Shown: positions 46,285 to 57,144, counted from the first letter of the stretch. The stretch is 64,000 nt of DNA from Ophioderma brevispina (GCA_023653785.1 JAMKCH010072648.1:30132-94131), one strand, 5' to 3'. The notes: generated from the sequence alone by a model not told the origin. Numbers and translations are program-made.

Positions 46285-46642
46285 CGAGACATGAGGAGAT
46301 TTCCAGAAAGAAATGCCCCAATTTTCTGAAACCAGGTTTTTCATATTTGGAATGCTTACCAATGTATTAGAGCACACCTGAAGTGAATAAGCCGAATACG
46401 CCGTCTTTATGTAATAGCATGATGATTTAGTAGTTTCTGTCGTGCAGACAGAAAGTCAAAGCATGGCTTTCATCGCTGGACCGATAACGATAGCAGGCAA
46501 GTTCCAAAATAAGGTTGCATTTTATTTTGCACCTGTTTGTCCAATAAACCTACCAAGCGTTCTCAGAAGGTGGTCTACAACCGATCGAGTGAAATTTGAG
46601 AGAAATTCATATCCTAAAAAAAATCTCCTCCTGTCACTTTAA
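46281..46642 (+). mobile_element. TTAA miniature element, family M
   Basis: The body is 46285-46638. Left CGAGACATGAGGAGATTT and right in reverse AGTGACAGGAGGAGATTT match at 15 of 18 positions. It shares TTAA with K2 on the left and with J on the right. Only one copy was seen in the window. Confidence 0.7.
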
Positions 46643-46714
46643 ACCAGGGTTTAAACCAGGGTCAGTCCTGCAAGAGTGGACCTTATTCCTTCCAACATAC
46701 TCTAAAAATGTGCT

Positions 46715-46765
46715 GTAACAGGTGAAAAACATTCCTCGTCCATGAGGAATTTTCTCACCTGTTAC
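46715..46765. repeat. Near-perfect 51-bp hairpin
   Basis: GTAACAGGTGA...ATTCCTC, a 6-base loop, then GAGGAAT...TCACCTGTTAC. The arms are 22 bp with two mismatches. It lies in J just left of the C element. Confidence 0.85.
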
Positions 46766-46767
46766 AT

Positions 46768-47116
46768 TTAAAGGGGCATTTCGTGATCCACAGCCTCATC
46801 CCCGGCCCCGACTTACCTAAAAAAAATTGAGATTTTCATATCATCTGAACCGTTAACATTAGTAATCCATGTGTGCCAAATCTTACGTGCAAATTCGGTC
46901 GGGTCTGTAAGAAATTCGCGATTTTATATTTTCTGTCCGTAAACGGACAGAAATTATAGCACAGTGGCCTATGGGAGCGTGGGAAATGAGCATTTGCTCA
47001 TAACACAAAACCGCAAAGTCAGGATCAGCTAAAAAGTTGTGATTAAGCTTTCACAAGAATATCTAGTGAAAAATTAATAAAGCAGAAGGTGCTGAAATCA
47101 CAAAATGCACCTTTAA
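46768..47116 (+). mobile_element. TTAA miniature element, family C (copy 1, intact)
   Basis: The body is 46772-47112 between exact TTAA sites. Left AGGGGCATTTCGTGATCCAC and right in reverse AGGTGCATTTTGTGATTTC. It contains 'tgtccgtaaacggacag', a small palindrome. It is the best reference copy for the family. Confidence 0.85.
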
Positions 47117-47186
47117 CTTTCACAGTATTTTGAAAGGAAAAAAGTCCACTCATGTATGACTAATCCTGGTTTAAACCCAGGTCTAA

Positions 47187-47550
47187 AGTTAGACTCCCTT
47201 TCAGAATACCAGCCCATGACTTTACTTTTGACTCATAAAATTGTAGAAAATGACTTTACTTGTGACGCTACCTGCAATTTCATTGGTTAATGCCCATCTA
47301 CTGTCTGTGTTTATATGGGACAATAGATACACGGCTTGTGTGTACCGTGTATAAAGCCGAGTTATTTTTTGCATGTGTTACTGCGTTGTACTTCATACGC
47401 GCGAGTCTATTTATGTTGCGTATGTGTGTTAGCGTTCACAGAATCTTCAATTCTTTGGCAGTCTCTTTTGCCGGATTTTAGCCAGGGCTTTTAGACCCTA
47501 TAATGATGACAAATAGGTTAAATATTGCCTTATATTATAAATATATTTAA
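47187..47550. other. No recognised feature
   Basis: Short spacer. The 63-codon frame at 47290 has no domain. Confidence 0.35.
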
Positions 47551-47554
47551 GAAT

Positions 47555-47741
47555 GAGAATAAAGCTATTGATTTTAGCCTCTGTCGTGTATCTGCTGTAT
47601 AATATAAGCACATGCAAAAGCATTATTTTTGCATAGAGCAACACAGCCTGTGGCCTCGTCCTACTTAAAATAATGCTATCACCAATGTTAATATTACACA
47701 ACAGATACATGGCAGGGGCTAAAAATAAAAGCTTTATTCTC
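47555..47741. mobile_element. 187-bp foldback sequence
   Basis: The left arm GAGAATAAAGCT...TTTTAGCC...TGTATCTGCTGT and the right arm in reverse GAGAATAAAGCT...TTTTAGCC...TGTATCTGTTGT match over about 50 bp. A target duplication is not clear. Confidence 0.7.
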
Positions 47742-47781
47742 TATCTGAAACTTTGACTTGGATATTTGCATACATAATAGT

Positions 47782-48112
47782 TTAAAGGAGCATTACGTGA
47801 TCCACAACCTCGTCCCCCGACTTACCTAAAAAAAGTTGAGATTTTTATATCATCTGAACTGTTAGCCTCAGTAATCCATGTGGACCTAATCTTACGTGGA
47901 AATTCAGTCGTATCTCTAAGAAATTTGCAATATTGTATTATAGTACCCCCCCCCAGTGACCTATGGGGCCTTAGGAAACAAGCATTTGCTTGTAACAACA
48001 AACCGCAAGATCGGGGGTCAACTCAAATTTTGTAAATAAGTTTCTATCAAGGATATCTAGTGAACAATGAATAAACGGAGGTGTTGGAATCACAAGATGC
48101 ACCTTTCTTTAA
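47782..48112 (+). mobile_element. TTAA miniature element, family C (copy 2)
   Basis: Left TTAA at 47782-47785, then AGGAGCATTACGTGATCCAC. The right end GATGCACC is followed by TTTCTTTAA, a slightly expanded TTAA junction. It is collinear with copy 1, but a C-run at 47946-47953 replaces part of the palindrome region. Confidence 0.75.
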
Positions 48113-48296
48113 GCCTCTAACACTGTTTGCAAAAACAAATTATTAAAAAAATAATTATTTATACGTAGGTTAAAAATAGCAGCTTTCTATAAGCCATGTT
48201 GCGACCCCCCCCCTGTAGTCACAGTGTCTATCCTAATCACTCTTAAAACGTGACTACAGGCTCACCTGAAAGCGTCGAGAATTTCTGGGGGCAATC

Positions 48297-48634
48297 ACCC
48301 CGGAGCGGCAGATCCAGATGGATCCGGTCCCCGAGATCCAGATCACGAGAGACCGGTTTAGAAATCTACACGGCGCAGTGAGTGCGAAAGTACGGCGACC
48401 TTTCGAAGCGTAAAGTAAAGTGTTGTACGTATGCTACGCGTAACCGGGGTGATCGAGGGATACTTTACGCGTAACTAAACGTACGCACTAAAAGTGCAGC
48501 GACATAACCAAGCGTGACCCACCATTGTAACGCGTTGCAGATCTGGATCTTGCCCGTGTAGAGGCAAACTAGATACGAGATCTGGATCCGATCTGGATCC
48601 GATCTGGATCTGCGCTGCCGTGTAGATTGCCCCT
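48297..48634. mobile_element. CpG-rich inverted element with GATCTGGATCC repeats
   Basis: It starts GGGGCAATC and ends GATTGCCCC. Inside the ends, GCAGATCCAGATGGATCC on the left faces GGATCCGATCTGGATCTGC on the right. GATCTGGATCC is repeated three times at about 48579-48610. The middle has clustered TACGCGTAA-type palindromes (48430-48480) and far more CpG than its surroundings. No clean TSD was found and it has no copy in the window. Confidence 0.65.
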
Positions 48635-48927
48635 CTATCTTCAATATAAATGGAGTAGCATGAACATTTCAATTTCATATTGAAGAACACTGTTTTAGTA
48701 GAGATTTTATTGTTTTGTAAATTATCAAGAGTAAATTTGACCACAAATATTGTTGAAAGAATAAGATGTGAAATTTCATCCTTCTTGGAATGGTCCCTCC
48801 AGTCACTCTTTTAGAGTGAAATTCACTCTTTGCATTTATAGAGAGTAGGTTTATAAGAGTCAACTGCCAAGTACATTAAAGGTGCAACAAGAGATTTTTG
48901 AGGCACCCAAATATTGTTTCATAATAG

Positions 48928-50124
48928 TACACACACTGGCCAAAAGTATTGCAACATGCAGAAAAGCAATTTATATTAAAAAACACATTACGTAATTATT
49001 ATAAAAAGTTGGGATTTTCAAACAGATGCGGTTTCCCAGAATCAAGTAGTGCAAAAAACATTCAATTTGATTGTCATTAGCGCTAAATATGGCGGGTTAA
49101 AGCAGATGGTTAGTGATAACTTGCCGATTGTACTCCAGCAGAAATACGGGCAAAGGAAGGTCAAAAGGACTGTAAAATAGTCACTAAATGAATTTTACGG
49201 GTTTGTCAAGGTCTATCGTAAATGTTTAGGGCAAAAATCAGAGTGGTTGTATGGACTGGAAATGAGATAATGTCAATAAAAGATTGGAGCACATTTTTTT
49301 CATCAAACCGTTGGGACCCAGAAATTTAATGAATGGCCAGAAGTAGAGGTTCATGTGAAGTAACTTTAAACCAACTTTTAATCGCACCGTTGACATTGTG
49401 CTGTTTGTCAGGCAATGTGAAGGCGTAATTAGACATGATTTACGTAAACCATGTGATTTATCATTCGAATTGCATTTCGGGTGTCTGAATTTCTCGAATT
49501 TTTTGAAGACCACTGTCTTCCATTGACTTTATCTCATTTCCGGTCCACACAACCGCTCTGATTTTCACCCATAAACATTTAAAGGCTGACTCAGGGCACT
49601 GAGGGTGCCCTGATAAGGGCACCCTCAATTTTGAAACAAATTGTGTTTTTGCATATACATAATGCTTGTCCATATACTAAACACTGTGTGAAATAGCTAA
49701 GCTCAAATCAAAGTCCTTCATATAATAAATCACAACTTTGTTATAAATTTCCGGATCCAGAAATTTAGTGATACACAGTATCCTATGGCATTGTATACTA
49801 CACCCTAATGAACCTGTCCAATTCATTAAGCAGCTGTTTTATAGCCATATCTTTTGTTTCTGTGCCTGTATTCCTTCTGGAGTGCAATCGGCAAGTTACC
49901 GTTTCCAGTTCCTTTAATCCGCCATACTTAGGAAACATGACAATCAAATCAAACATTTGTTCACCCTCTCGGATTCTGTGGAATAACATCTGTATGAAAA
50001 ACACAACTTTGGAATTTAATACGTATTGTGTGGTCAAGAATCCATGGTATAATTTGAAATCAATTGGTGATTATGAATTTATTTTTCTGCATGTTGCTTG
50101 CAATACTTTTGGCCAGTGCGTGAA
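48928..50124. mobile_element. Tc1/mariner-like element (1.19 kb), no intact transposase
   Basis: The body is 48930-50122. Left CACACACTGGCCAAAAGTAT and right in reverse CACGCACTGGCCAAAAGTAT extend through TTGCAA and ATGCAGAAAA. TA precedes the left end; the right flank is AA where the empty site in F3 has TA, one substitution. The interior holds a second inverted pair (49218-49290 versus 49505-49582) and an E element. Frames up to about 110 codons do not show the DDE-type catalytic pattern that I could recognise. Confidence 0.75.
49579..49808 (+). mobile_element. Family E element, left part, nested
   Basis: TTAA at 49579-49582, then AGGCTGACTCAGGGCACTGA. It is collinear with E1 (50788-51144) through 'cacagtatcctatgg', then diverges near 49800. 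The perfect hairpin GAGGGTGCCCT-gata-AGGGCACCCTC lies at 49601-49626. Confidence 0.65.
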
Positions 50125-50783
50125 ATTTCATATAGACTAGACACTCATAGATCTACCTTGGTATGTGGCTACAAGAAATGTCTTAACAAAAAAAGGGAGG
50201 AAGAAAAAAGGTGATTTTGATTGCTTGTATTTTCAGCAAAAATGTAAACATAGGCTGAATTTCGTATTTGCTCCTATATGAAATTAGCAATTTCACAACA
50301 TTTTTCTACCAAAGAACCTTTCGCAGCTTAATCCTTTCAGATGGGGTTATTTTTTGCTGGAAAACTTTACAATCAAGGCAAAAATCACAACTTTCCATTT
50401 TTGGGACCCTGATAGTGAAATACTCATTGACCTTTAACAACAGCGCCAAGTGTACATGACTAATAAACTAATTTCTCCTCTCTCTACAATAACTACTGAC
50501 CATGCTATATATAACATCTTTCTTAATGCATTGCATTGTGTTGATATACATGAAATACAAATTTGTCACAAAGATCAAATAAATTTTTGAACAAAATACA
50601 CTAGAATGAGTCCAAATATATATATTCTGTATCTGGTTCAAAATAGCACCATAATTATCTTGGGGGAGCACTGTATCCATCTACTTTGAGTGTTTGAGTG
50701 TTAAAGTTATGTAAAATCAAGAACTATCTGACCATAGTGGAAGTAGGTACTTGTGTCTTGCTGGCCTGATTTCAAGTGTACAC

Positions 50784-51148
50784 TTAAAGGCCGACTCAGA
50801 GAATTCCCAATGAGGGCGCCCTCAATTCCAAAAACTCCCCTGTTTTTTCATGTACATAATGCTTGTCCATATACTAATCCCTGTTTGAAATTGCTAAGTT
50901 TAATTCGAATTCCTTCATATAGAAAATCACAACTTTTTTATAAAATTCCGGATCCGGAATTTTTGTTGTACACAGTATCCTATGGGACGTAATACTACAC
51001 ATAAATGTTAACTGCATCAAAACGAGAAATCAGATTCATCTCAAATTTCGGAATTGTGCATTTTAGGTTGCTATCTTTAGTTCTAGTTGACTATTTTTCA
51101 TTATTACACAAAAAAATAATATTTCCGAATCTCTGAGTCAGACTTTAA
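50784..51148 (+). mobile_element. TTAA miniature element, family E (copy 1)
   Basis: The body is 50788-51144 between TTAA sites. Left AGGCCGACTCAGAGAATTC, right in reverse AGTCTGACTCAGAGATTC. Internal 'ataatgcttgtccatatacta' and 'ttccggatcc' are shared with the nested copy. Confidence 0.8.
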
Positions 51149-51252
51149 ATACCAGTACCTATATATTATATAATGTTAAAAAAAATATAAGATATTTTGC
51201 GGAATATCTTAAAAGTGAAGGAATAAGTGTTTATAATTCTTGTAAGTTTTTT

Positions 51253-51416
51253 TCACAATTTGATATTTCTGGTCCGAAAAATGTACAGAAATTACAACAC
51301 AGTGGCCTATGGGGGCAGCGTGATAGGTACATTTTGGAAACACTTTTTTTTAGGATATCTATATAGTGAGCCATAAACAAAAATGAAGCTGATAGGATCA
51401 CAAAATCCACCTTTAA
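51253..51416 (+). mobile_element. Family C element, 3' part
   Basis: 'gtacagaaattacaacacagtggcctatggg', 'gatatctatatagtgagccataaac' and 'cacaaaatccacc' + TTTAA match the right half of family C. The 3.1-kb duplication begins inside it, so its last ~85 bp recur at 54464-54547. Confidence 0.65.
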
Positions 51417-52194
51417 GTAGTACAAAAGTACTGTACCCTGTTTCATTATCATGCACAGGTTTTGAAGGCAATCAGCAACATGCAACTGAAACTAATTAAA
51501 TTAGCAGCTACACGACTTGTTAATTGATGTGAAATGCATAGATATGAAATTGTACCAACATTAGCAACATCTGATTAGCATAATTTTGAAAATAGATTGC
51601 CACTAGGCATAAAACAAAAACAGCTCAAAGAAACAGCCTTCAGTGGATGCCTGTTGTAGCCGTGAGCAGAATGAACATCATGGATTGTGTAGAATTAGAA
51701 AATGTAATAAAAGCTGTAACAAAATGGCTGCCTTTTGATAAAATCATTTTCCCATGGGATGGGATTGTTCTTTCAACTTCTTTGGTTGTGCTGGCTTGCA
51801 GATTTGCTATACTTTGTTCATCACCTCACAGGCAAAAATTATTCCGCTTATTTGTTTATCCGCGCATGAAAGTAATTCCACTTTTAATGTGCTCCTCTTG
51901 CTTGCAAGCGTGCGTGCATGCACGTACATCAAGCACTGCACTACTGTGGTGTAATTGCTGTCGCCTGCAATATTCTCATCCATGGTGTGAAGTCTTCCTT
52001 TTGGTGATGAACAAACTATAGCAACTGCTTGACTGGGCTCTCTTTGTTTAAACTTTCATGTTATTGTGCTCTGTATCTTGATCTCAATTGCATATAATGT
52101 CTCACTCTCCTTGACCATTTTAACTGTGTCTCCCCTTCTTGTCTGTTTGGTTGACATATGTGTCTGCCTGTCACTACTCTTTTTTTTCCTTTCG

Positions 52195-52560
52195 AGTCCT
52201 CTCTCTGGAAGACACACTCCCCCTCTCCCCCTCCTTCTCTCTCCTCTCCCCTCTCTTCGGAGGCACAACAGGCCTTTGCTCCTCTCCCTCCTTCTTTCAC
52301 TCCCTCTTCCTCTCTTTGCCTTCCTCTCTTTTTGCCCCCTCTCTCCTTTGCTCCCTCTGCCACTTCTCTCTTTCACTCCCCTCCCTTATTGCTCCTCTTG
52401 TTGCTCCTTCCCTCCCTCTCTCTCCCTCCTCTCTGCTCCCTCTCTCTCTCATCTCCCTCTCTCTCTCCCTCCCTCCCCTCTCTCTCCCTCTCCCTCCCTC
52501 CCTCCCCTCCCCCCTCTCTCTCTCCTCTTTCACTCTCTCCCACACTATCTTATTTCCCCT
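52195..52560 (+). repeat. CT-rich polypyrimidine tract, copy 1
   Basis: About 365 bp, almost entirely C and T, built from CTCTCCCTCCCT variants. The Ser/Leu/Pro-rich frames of up to 198 codons on plus, and Glu/Arg/Gly-rich ones on minus, are artefacts of this composition. Long polypyrimidine tracts can form triplex DNA. Confidence 0.9.
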
Positions 52561-53151
52561 ATAACTCAGGTCTCTCAAGGCTGGTAGATTTAAATCATTC
52601 ATTTTTTTGTTTTGTTCTGAGAACATTTGATAGGATTGATCAATATATCCCTATAGTACATGTGAACTGTATTTTTGGTGACAATTACATTACATCTTGC
52701 ACTGAGAAGTATCACTTTGAAGATGAACACAGAATCATACATTTTCTTATATGATCCAATGAACGGCCTTGAACTGTCCTTGAGCCTATGTAAAACTAAC
52801 AATAGGTCGTAGATAGGTCAACCCGACCTTTTAGACCTTATAAGCCACCCAAACAGATGGGTATATATTTTGATAAACAATTTAAGACTTTTAATTGTTT
52901 ACCCCTGTACAACTTTGTCCTCCCCTTATATAAAACACCCCAAGACACCTTTAAAAATGACACCCATGAGTTTCAGAATCTCCATGAATTCTGTTTTGAT
53001 AACAACATTGTTCAAATTGTTTAGAAAAAAAAAAATAACCAAAACATCATTACACTTCTTCTCCATTATATATTGATCTTAAGACACCCTATGATTCAAT
53101 GTGTTGTATGCAATTTTATCATACAGTAGAATTTTTGTGGGACATCCTATA

Positions 53152-53222
53152 GTGGGAGATGGTTAGTGCATCAATTCCTTGCTCTCATTCAACGCAGTGA
53201 GGTCTCGGTTTCGAATCTCAGT
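53152..53222 (+). mobile_element. tRNA-like sequence, duplication copy 1
   Basis: 'gtgggagatggttagtgc' (A-box region) and 'ggtttcgaatctc' (B box with an extra T). The acceptor arms do not pair. Likely a SINE head. Confidence 0.4.
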
Positions 53223-53242
53223 AATTGATTACGTCTGACAGC

Positions 53243-53395
53243 GTAAAGAGATAACTGGCACATTTGAAAAATTGATATTTTTTGTTTGGTGTAAAGCTTT
53301 TACATACATTAGCTCTCACCTGAAATGATTAAGCCCAAATCACAGCTCCCTTATGCTTAAACACCACGGAATGAAGCTTTTTAATGGAAGCTCTA
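53243..53395 (+). mobile_element. Family O fragment in duplication copy 1
   Basis: 'aaagagataactggcacatttgaaaaattgatattttt' and 'gaaatgattaagcccaaatca' parallel O1 at 13572-13680. The counterpart in copy 2 lies near 56400-56545. Confidence 0.5.
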
Positions 53396-53489
53396 GATTG
53401 TTGTAAAAAACAAAAAACAATAGAAAGGAAATTGTTTTCCTTGATTTAAACATGTATGCTTTATTTTTAGCCATTCCCCAATGATATAT

Positions 53490-53945
53490 CCATGGCCGTA
53501 ACCAGGATTTTTTTTTAGGGGAAGGGGCGATTTTCCGTCAAACGGGGACTTTTCCCCAAATTTGGCAAACCTTCCAAAGGGGGTGGGGGTGGGCGAATTT
53601 GGCAAAAGTGTACATTTTTTACCGAAATTATAACATTTTTTTTCGACAAAAGAGCATTTAAAAACCCCTAATTTTTGGCTCGCTCCACTCCTTTTCTCAA
53701 AAGGAGACTTTTCCCTTTTGCACCTTTCCAGGGGGGGGTGGGGGGGGGGGGGGAGAGGCAAAATTGGCAAAAGTGTACCTTTTTTGACCAAAATTAATAA
53801 CATTTTTTTGACAAAAAATAAGTATAAAACCCCGAAATTTTGGGTCCCCGCCACTTGCAATTGCATTTTGGCAGTTTTGAGCATATTTAGGGTTATGGGG
53901 TGCTTTTTGGAATTGGGGGGCATCCCTCCGCTCCCTGACTACTGA
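53490..53945 (+). mobile_element. G/C-run-rich element, duplication copy 1
   Basis: It starts CATGGCCGTAACCAGGATTT and contains internal near-repeats ('ggcgaatttggcaaaagtgtac' and 'ggcaaaattggcaaaagtgtacc'), G-runs and 'aaccccta/gaaatttt'. The right boundary is near 'catccctccgctcc'. Copy 2 lies at 56640-57145. Confidence 0.5.
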
Positions 53946-55329
53946 TCCTTGGATATATCCTCCTTAATTGGATTTGAATCATGTGTAAACTTTTAATATG
54001 ACAAATTACTTATTATCCGGCTATTTGCTACACTTTAATATGACAAATTACTTAGAGCAGCTAATTTGCTACACCCATGTTTTATCCACCTGCTGATATT
54101 GCAAATGATTTCACCCCTGCCTAGAATTCCTATTCAGTCACATATTTCCATTTTTCCCTGTCAGTGTACTTGACACCATTACCAAGTTCAAAACGTTGAG
54201 TGTATTGACAATTGTAACCAATACATGTATGCTAGAATTATCAATTGGATTCTCTTCGGTGACAGATTTTTTATCCAAAAAATGCCAAAACGTGTCCAAA
54301 ATTATGTGTTAGTGAAAATAATTAGATTGACATGAGTATTGTATTCATAATGAATAATAAACGTGCTTCTGTTGGAAGCCCTTTTAAAATTTCGCAATTT
54401 TAAATATTGCCCATTTAGAAATTGATTTCAAATTCCACCATGGCTGTTAGAGTGAATACTTACATTTTGGAAACTCCGTTTTTTTAGGATATCTAGATAG
54501 TGAGCCATAAACAAATGAAGCTGATAGGAATCACAAATCCACCTTTAAGTAGTACAAAATACGTGTACCCGTTTCATTATCATGCACTGTTTTCAAGAGG
54601 CAATCAGCAACATGCAACTGAAACTAATTAATTAGCGCTACACGACTTGTTCATTGATGTGAAATGCATGATATGACATTGTACCAACATTCAACGCATC
54701 TGAGTAGCATAATTTTGAAAATAGATTGTCCACTAGGCAGAAAACAAAAACAATCCTAAAGCACAGCCTTCAGGGATGCCTGTTTGTAGCCGTGCGCAGA
54801 ATGACATCCTGGATTGTGTAGAATTAAGAAAATGTATAACAGCTGTAACAAAATGGCTGCCTTTTTGATAAAACTCAAACAATTTTTTCCCATGGGAGGG
54901 ATTTGTTCTTTCAACTCTTTGTTTTCTGGCTTGCCAGATTTGGCTATACTTTTTTTCATTCACTCTGCACAGGCAAAATTTATTCCGCTTTTGTATTATC
55001 CCGCATGAAATAATTTCCGTTTGAACATGTGCACCTCCTTGCTTGCAAGCGTGACGTGCAAATGGCACGTACATCAAGCCCTGCATCTACTGTGGTAGTA
55101 GTGCTTGCGCCTGCACTCCTTTTCTCATCCATGGTGTGAAGTCTACCTATGTGGTGATGAACAAACTATAGCACTTCTGACTGGCTCTCTTTTGTCTTAA
55201 ACTTTCATGTTTATTGTGCTCTATCTTGATCTCAATTGCATATAATGTTCACTCCTCTGACATTTTAAAAACTGTGTCCTCCCGTCTTGTCGGTTTGTTT
55301 ACATATTTGTCTGCCTGTCACATACTCTT

Positions 55330-55685
55330 TTTTTTCCTTTCTCCCTCTCCTCCCGCCCCCTCTCCCCTCCTTCTCTCTCCCTCCCTCTCTCCCTCTCCTT
55401 TGCTCCCTCTCCTCTTCTTTCACCTCCCTCTTTCCTCCCTTTTTGCCCCCTTCTTATGCCCCCTCTCTCCTTTGCTCCCTCTTCCCACTTCCTCTCCTTC
55501 CTCCCCTCCCTTTTTTTACCTTTTTTCCCTCTTTTGCTCCTTCCCTCCCTCTCTCTCCTTCTCTCTCCCTCTCTCTCTCCCTCTCTCTCTCCCTCCTCCC
55601 CCTCTCTCTCTCTCCCCCTCTTCCCTACCTCCCCTTCCCTCCCCCCTCTCTCTCTTCTTCTCTCACTTCTTCGCCCCCACTATCT
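55330..55685 (+). repeat. CT-rich polypyrimidine tract, copy 2
   Basis: The counterpart of 52195-52560 in the second duplication copy, with the same motif but different exact lengths of sub-runs. Confidence 0.9.
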
Positions 55686-56309
55686 TTAATTTCCCTACCC
55701 TCAGTCCCTCTCAAGGCTGTAATTTAATCATGTTCATCTTTTTTTGTTTTGTTCTGAGAACTTTTTAGATAGGACTTGATCAAATATATCCCTATGAGAC
55801 AGGTGGAAACTGTATTTTTTTGTGAAAATTACATATACAATCTTGCAACTGAGAATAATCAATTTGAACGATGAACACAGACTCTATATAACATTTCTTA
55901 ATATGATCCATGACGGCCTTTGGAACTGTCTTGACCTATTGTACTAACACTACAATATGTCCGTAGATTTGCAAACCGTCATTTTATAAAACCTTATACG
56001 CCACAAAACAGAGGGTATATATTTTTATAACAATTTTAGCACTTTTATTGTTTTACCCCTGTACAACTTTTCCAACCCTTATAAAACACCCAAGAACACA
56101 CATTTTAAAAAATGAACCCATGAATTTTCAGAATCTCCATGAAATTCTGTTTTTGATAAAAAACATTGGTGTCAACATTGTTATGACAAAAAAATAAACC
56201 AAAACACCAATTACATTTCTCCATTATATATTGATCTTAAGACACCCTATGAGGTTCAATTGTTTATGCAATTGTAATCATAGCATCGAATTTTTGTGGG
56301 ACATCCTAT

Positions 56310-56382
56310 AGTGGGAGAATGGTTAGTGCATCAATTCCTTGCTCTCATTGGACAGTGAGGTCTCAGGTTCGAATCCCAGTAA
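56310..56382 (+). mobile_element. tRNA-like sequence, duplication copy 2
   Basis: Counterpart of 53152-53222 with a perfect B box, GGTTCGAATCC, at 56366-56376. The B box is better than in copy 1. Confidence 0.45.
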
Positions 56383-57111
56383 TGATTACTTCTGACAGCT
56401 TAGGAAGATACTGGCACATTTGAAAAATTGTGATATTTTTGTATGGTTGTAAAGCTTTTCATACATTAGCTCTCATCTCACCGTGAAATGATTAAGCCCA
56501 AATCATCTCCTTATGCGTAACCACACCGAATAAGCTTTTTAATGGAAGCCCGCTGTTGGTAAAAACAAAAAAACAATAGAAGGAATTGTTTTCCTTGATT
56601 TAACATGTCGGATTTATTTTAAGCCATGCCCAATTATTACCAGGCCCGTTGCCAGGATTTTTTTTTAGGGGAGGGGCGATTTTTTTTCCTCACCAGGGGA
56701 CTTTTTTCCCCCAAATTTTGCACTTCCCAAAGGGGGGGGGTGGGCGAATTTGGCAAAAGTGGTACATTTTTAACCGAAAATTTTAAAAAAAAAATAAAAA
56801 AAATAAAAAAAATAAAACATTTAAAAAAAAAAAAAAACCCCTCATTTTGGCTCGCTCTCCACTCACTTTTTCCTCAAAGGAAGGATACTTTTTTTCCCTT
56901 TTGCACAACCTTTTCCAGGGGGTGGGGGGGGGTAAAAAAATTAAAAAAATTAAAAATATTTTTACCAAAATTATAACTTTTTTGACCAAATAGTATAAAA
57001 CCCCTAATTTTGGGCTCCCTCCACTTGCAAAATTTGCATTTTTGGCAGTTTTGAGCATATTTTAAGGGTTACTTGGGGCTTTTTGTTGGAATTGGGGCAT
57101 CCCTCTCGCCA

Positions 57112-57143
<32 letters not shown>
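57112..57143 (+). repeat. Run of 32 Gs
   Basis: Uninterrupted G run followed by TGGGGG, at the end of the copy 2 G/C-run-rich element. The corresponding place in copy 1 (about 53935) has no such run. Confidence 0.95.

Positions 57144-57144
<1 letters not shown>

Larger units (their letters stand above)
46639..47186 (+). mobile_element. Family J element interrupted by a C element
   Basis: Left arm 'taaaccagggtttaaaccag' + GTCAGTCC + AAGAGTGGAC is inverted at the right as GTCCACTCAT + GACTAATCC + 'tggtttaaacccaggtctaa'. Without the nested C element it would be about 195 bp. The left TTAA is shared with M; the right one is degenerate (CTAA). Confidence 0.6.
48876..50437 (+). mobile_element. Family F (copy 2), split by a TA element
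   Basis: TTAA at 48876-48879, then AGGTGCAACAAGAGATTTT. The F sequence stops at 48929 and resumes at 50123 ('atttcatatag'), ending before TTAA at 50434-50437. The two halves join exactly as in the unbroken copy at 33074-33421. Confidence 0.8.
51328..54463 (+). repeat. 3.1-kb tandem duplication, copy 1
   Basis: It starts at 'attttggaaac' inside a C element and runs to 'gttagagtgaatacttac'. Copy 2 follows at once. Order inside: unique DNA, CT-rich tract, tRNA-like sequence, O-element left end, and a CATGGCCGTAACCAGG-type element with G-runs. A 124-codon frame at 51647-52021 is broken in copy 2. Confidence 0.9.

Noticed and set aside
48930..50122. Intact Tc1/mariner transposase
   Set aside because: No long frame and no recognisable catalytic pattern; the interior is broken by another element.
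51647..52021. 124-codon frame with hydrophobic stretches
   Set aside because: The equivalent region in the second copy (54770-55190) has a broken frame, so there is no sign of selection.
52066..52754. Plus-strand frames of 141-198 codons rich in Ser, Leu and Pro
   Set aside because: They are translations of a CT-rich tract, overlap in all frames and are not preserved in the duplicate copy.
55214..55768. 184-codon frame in the second CT-rich tract
   Set aside because: Same compositional artefact. The frame differs from copy 1.
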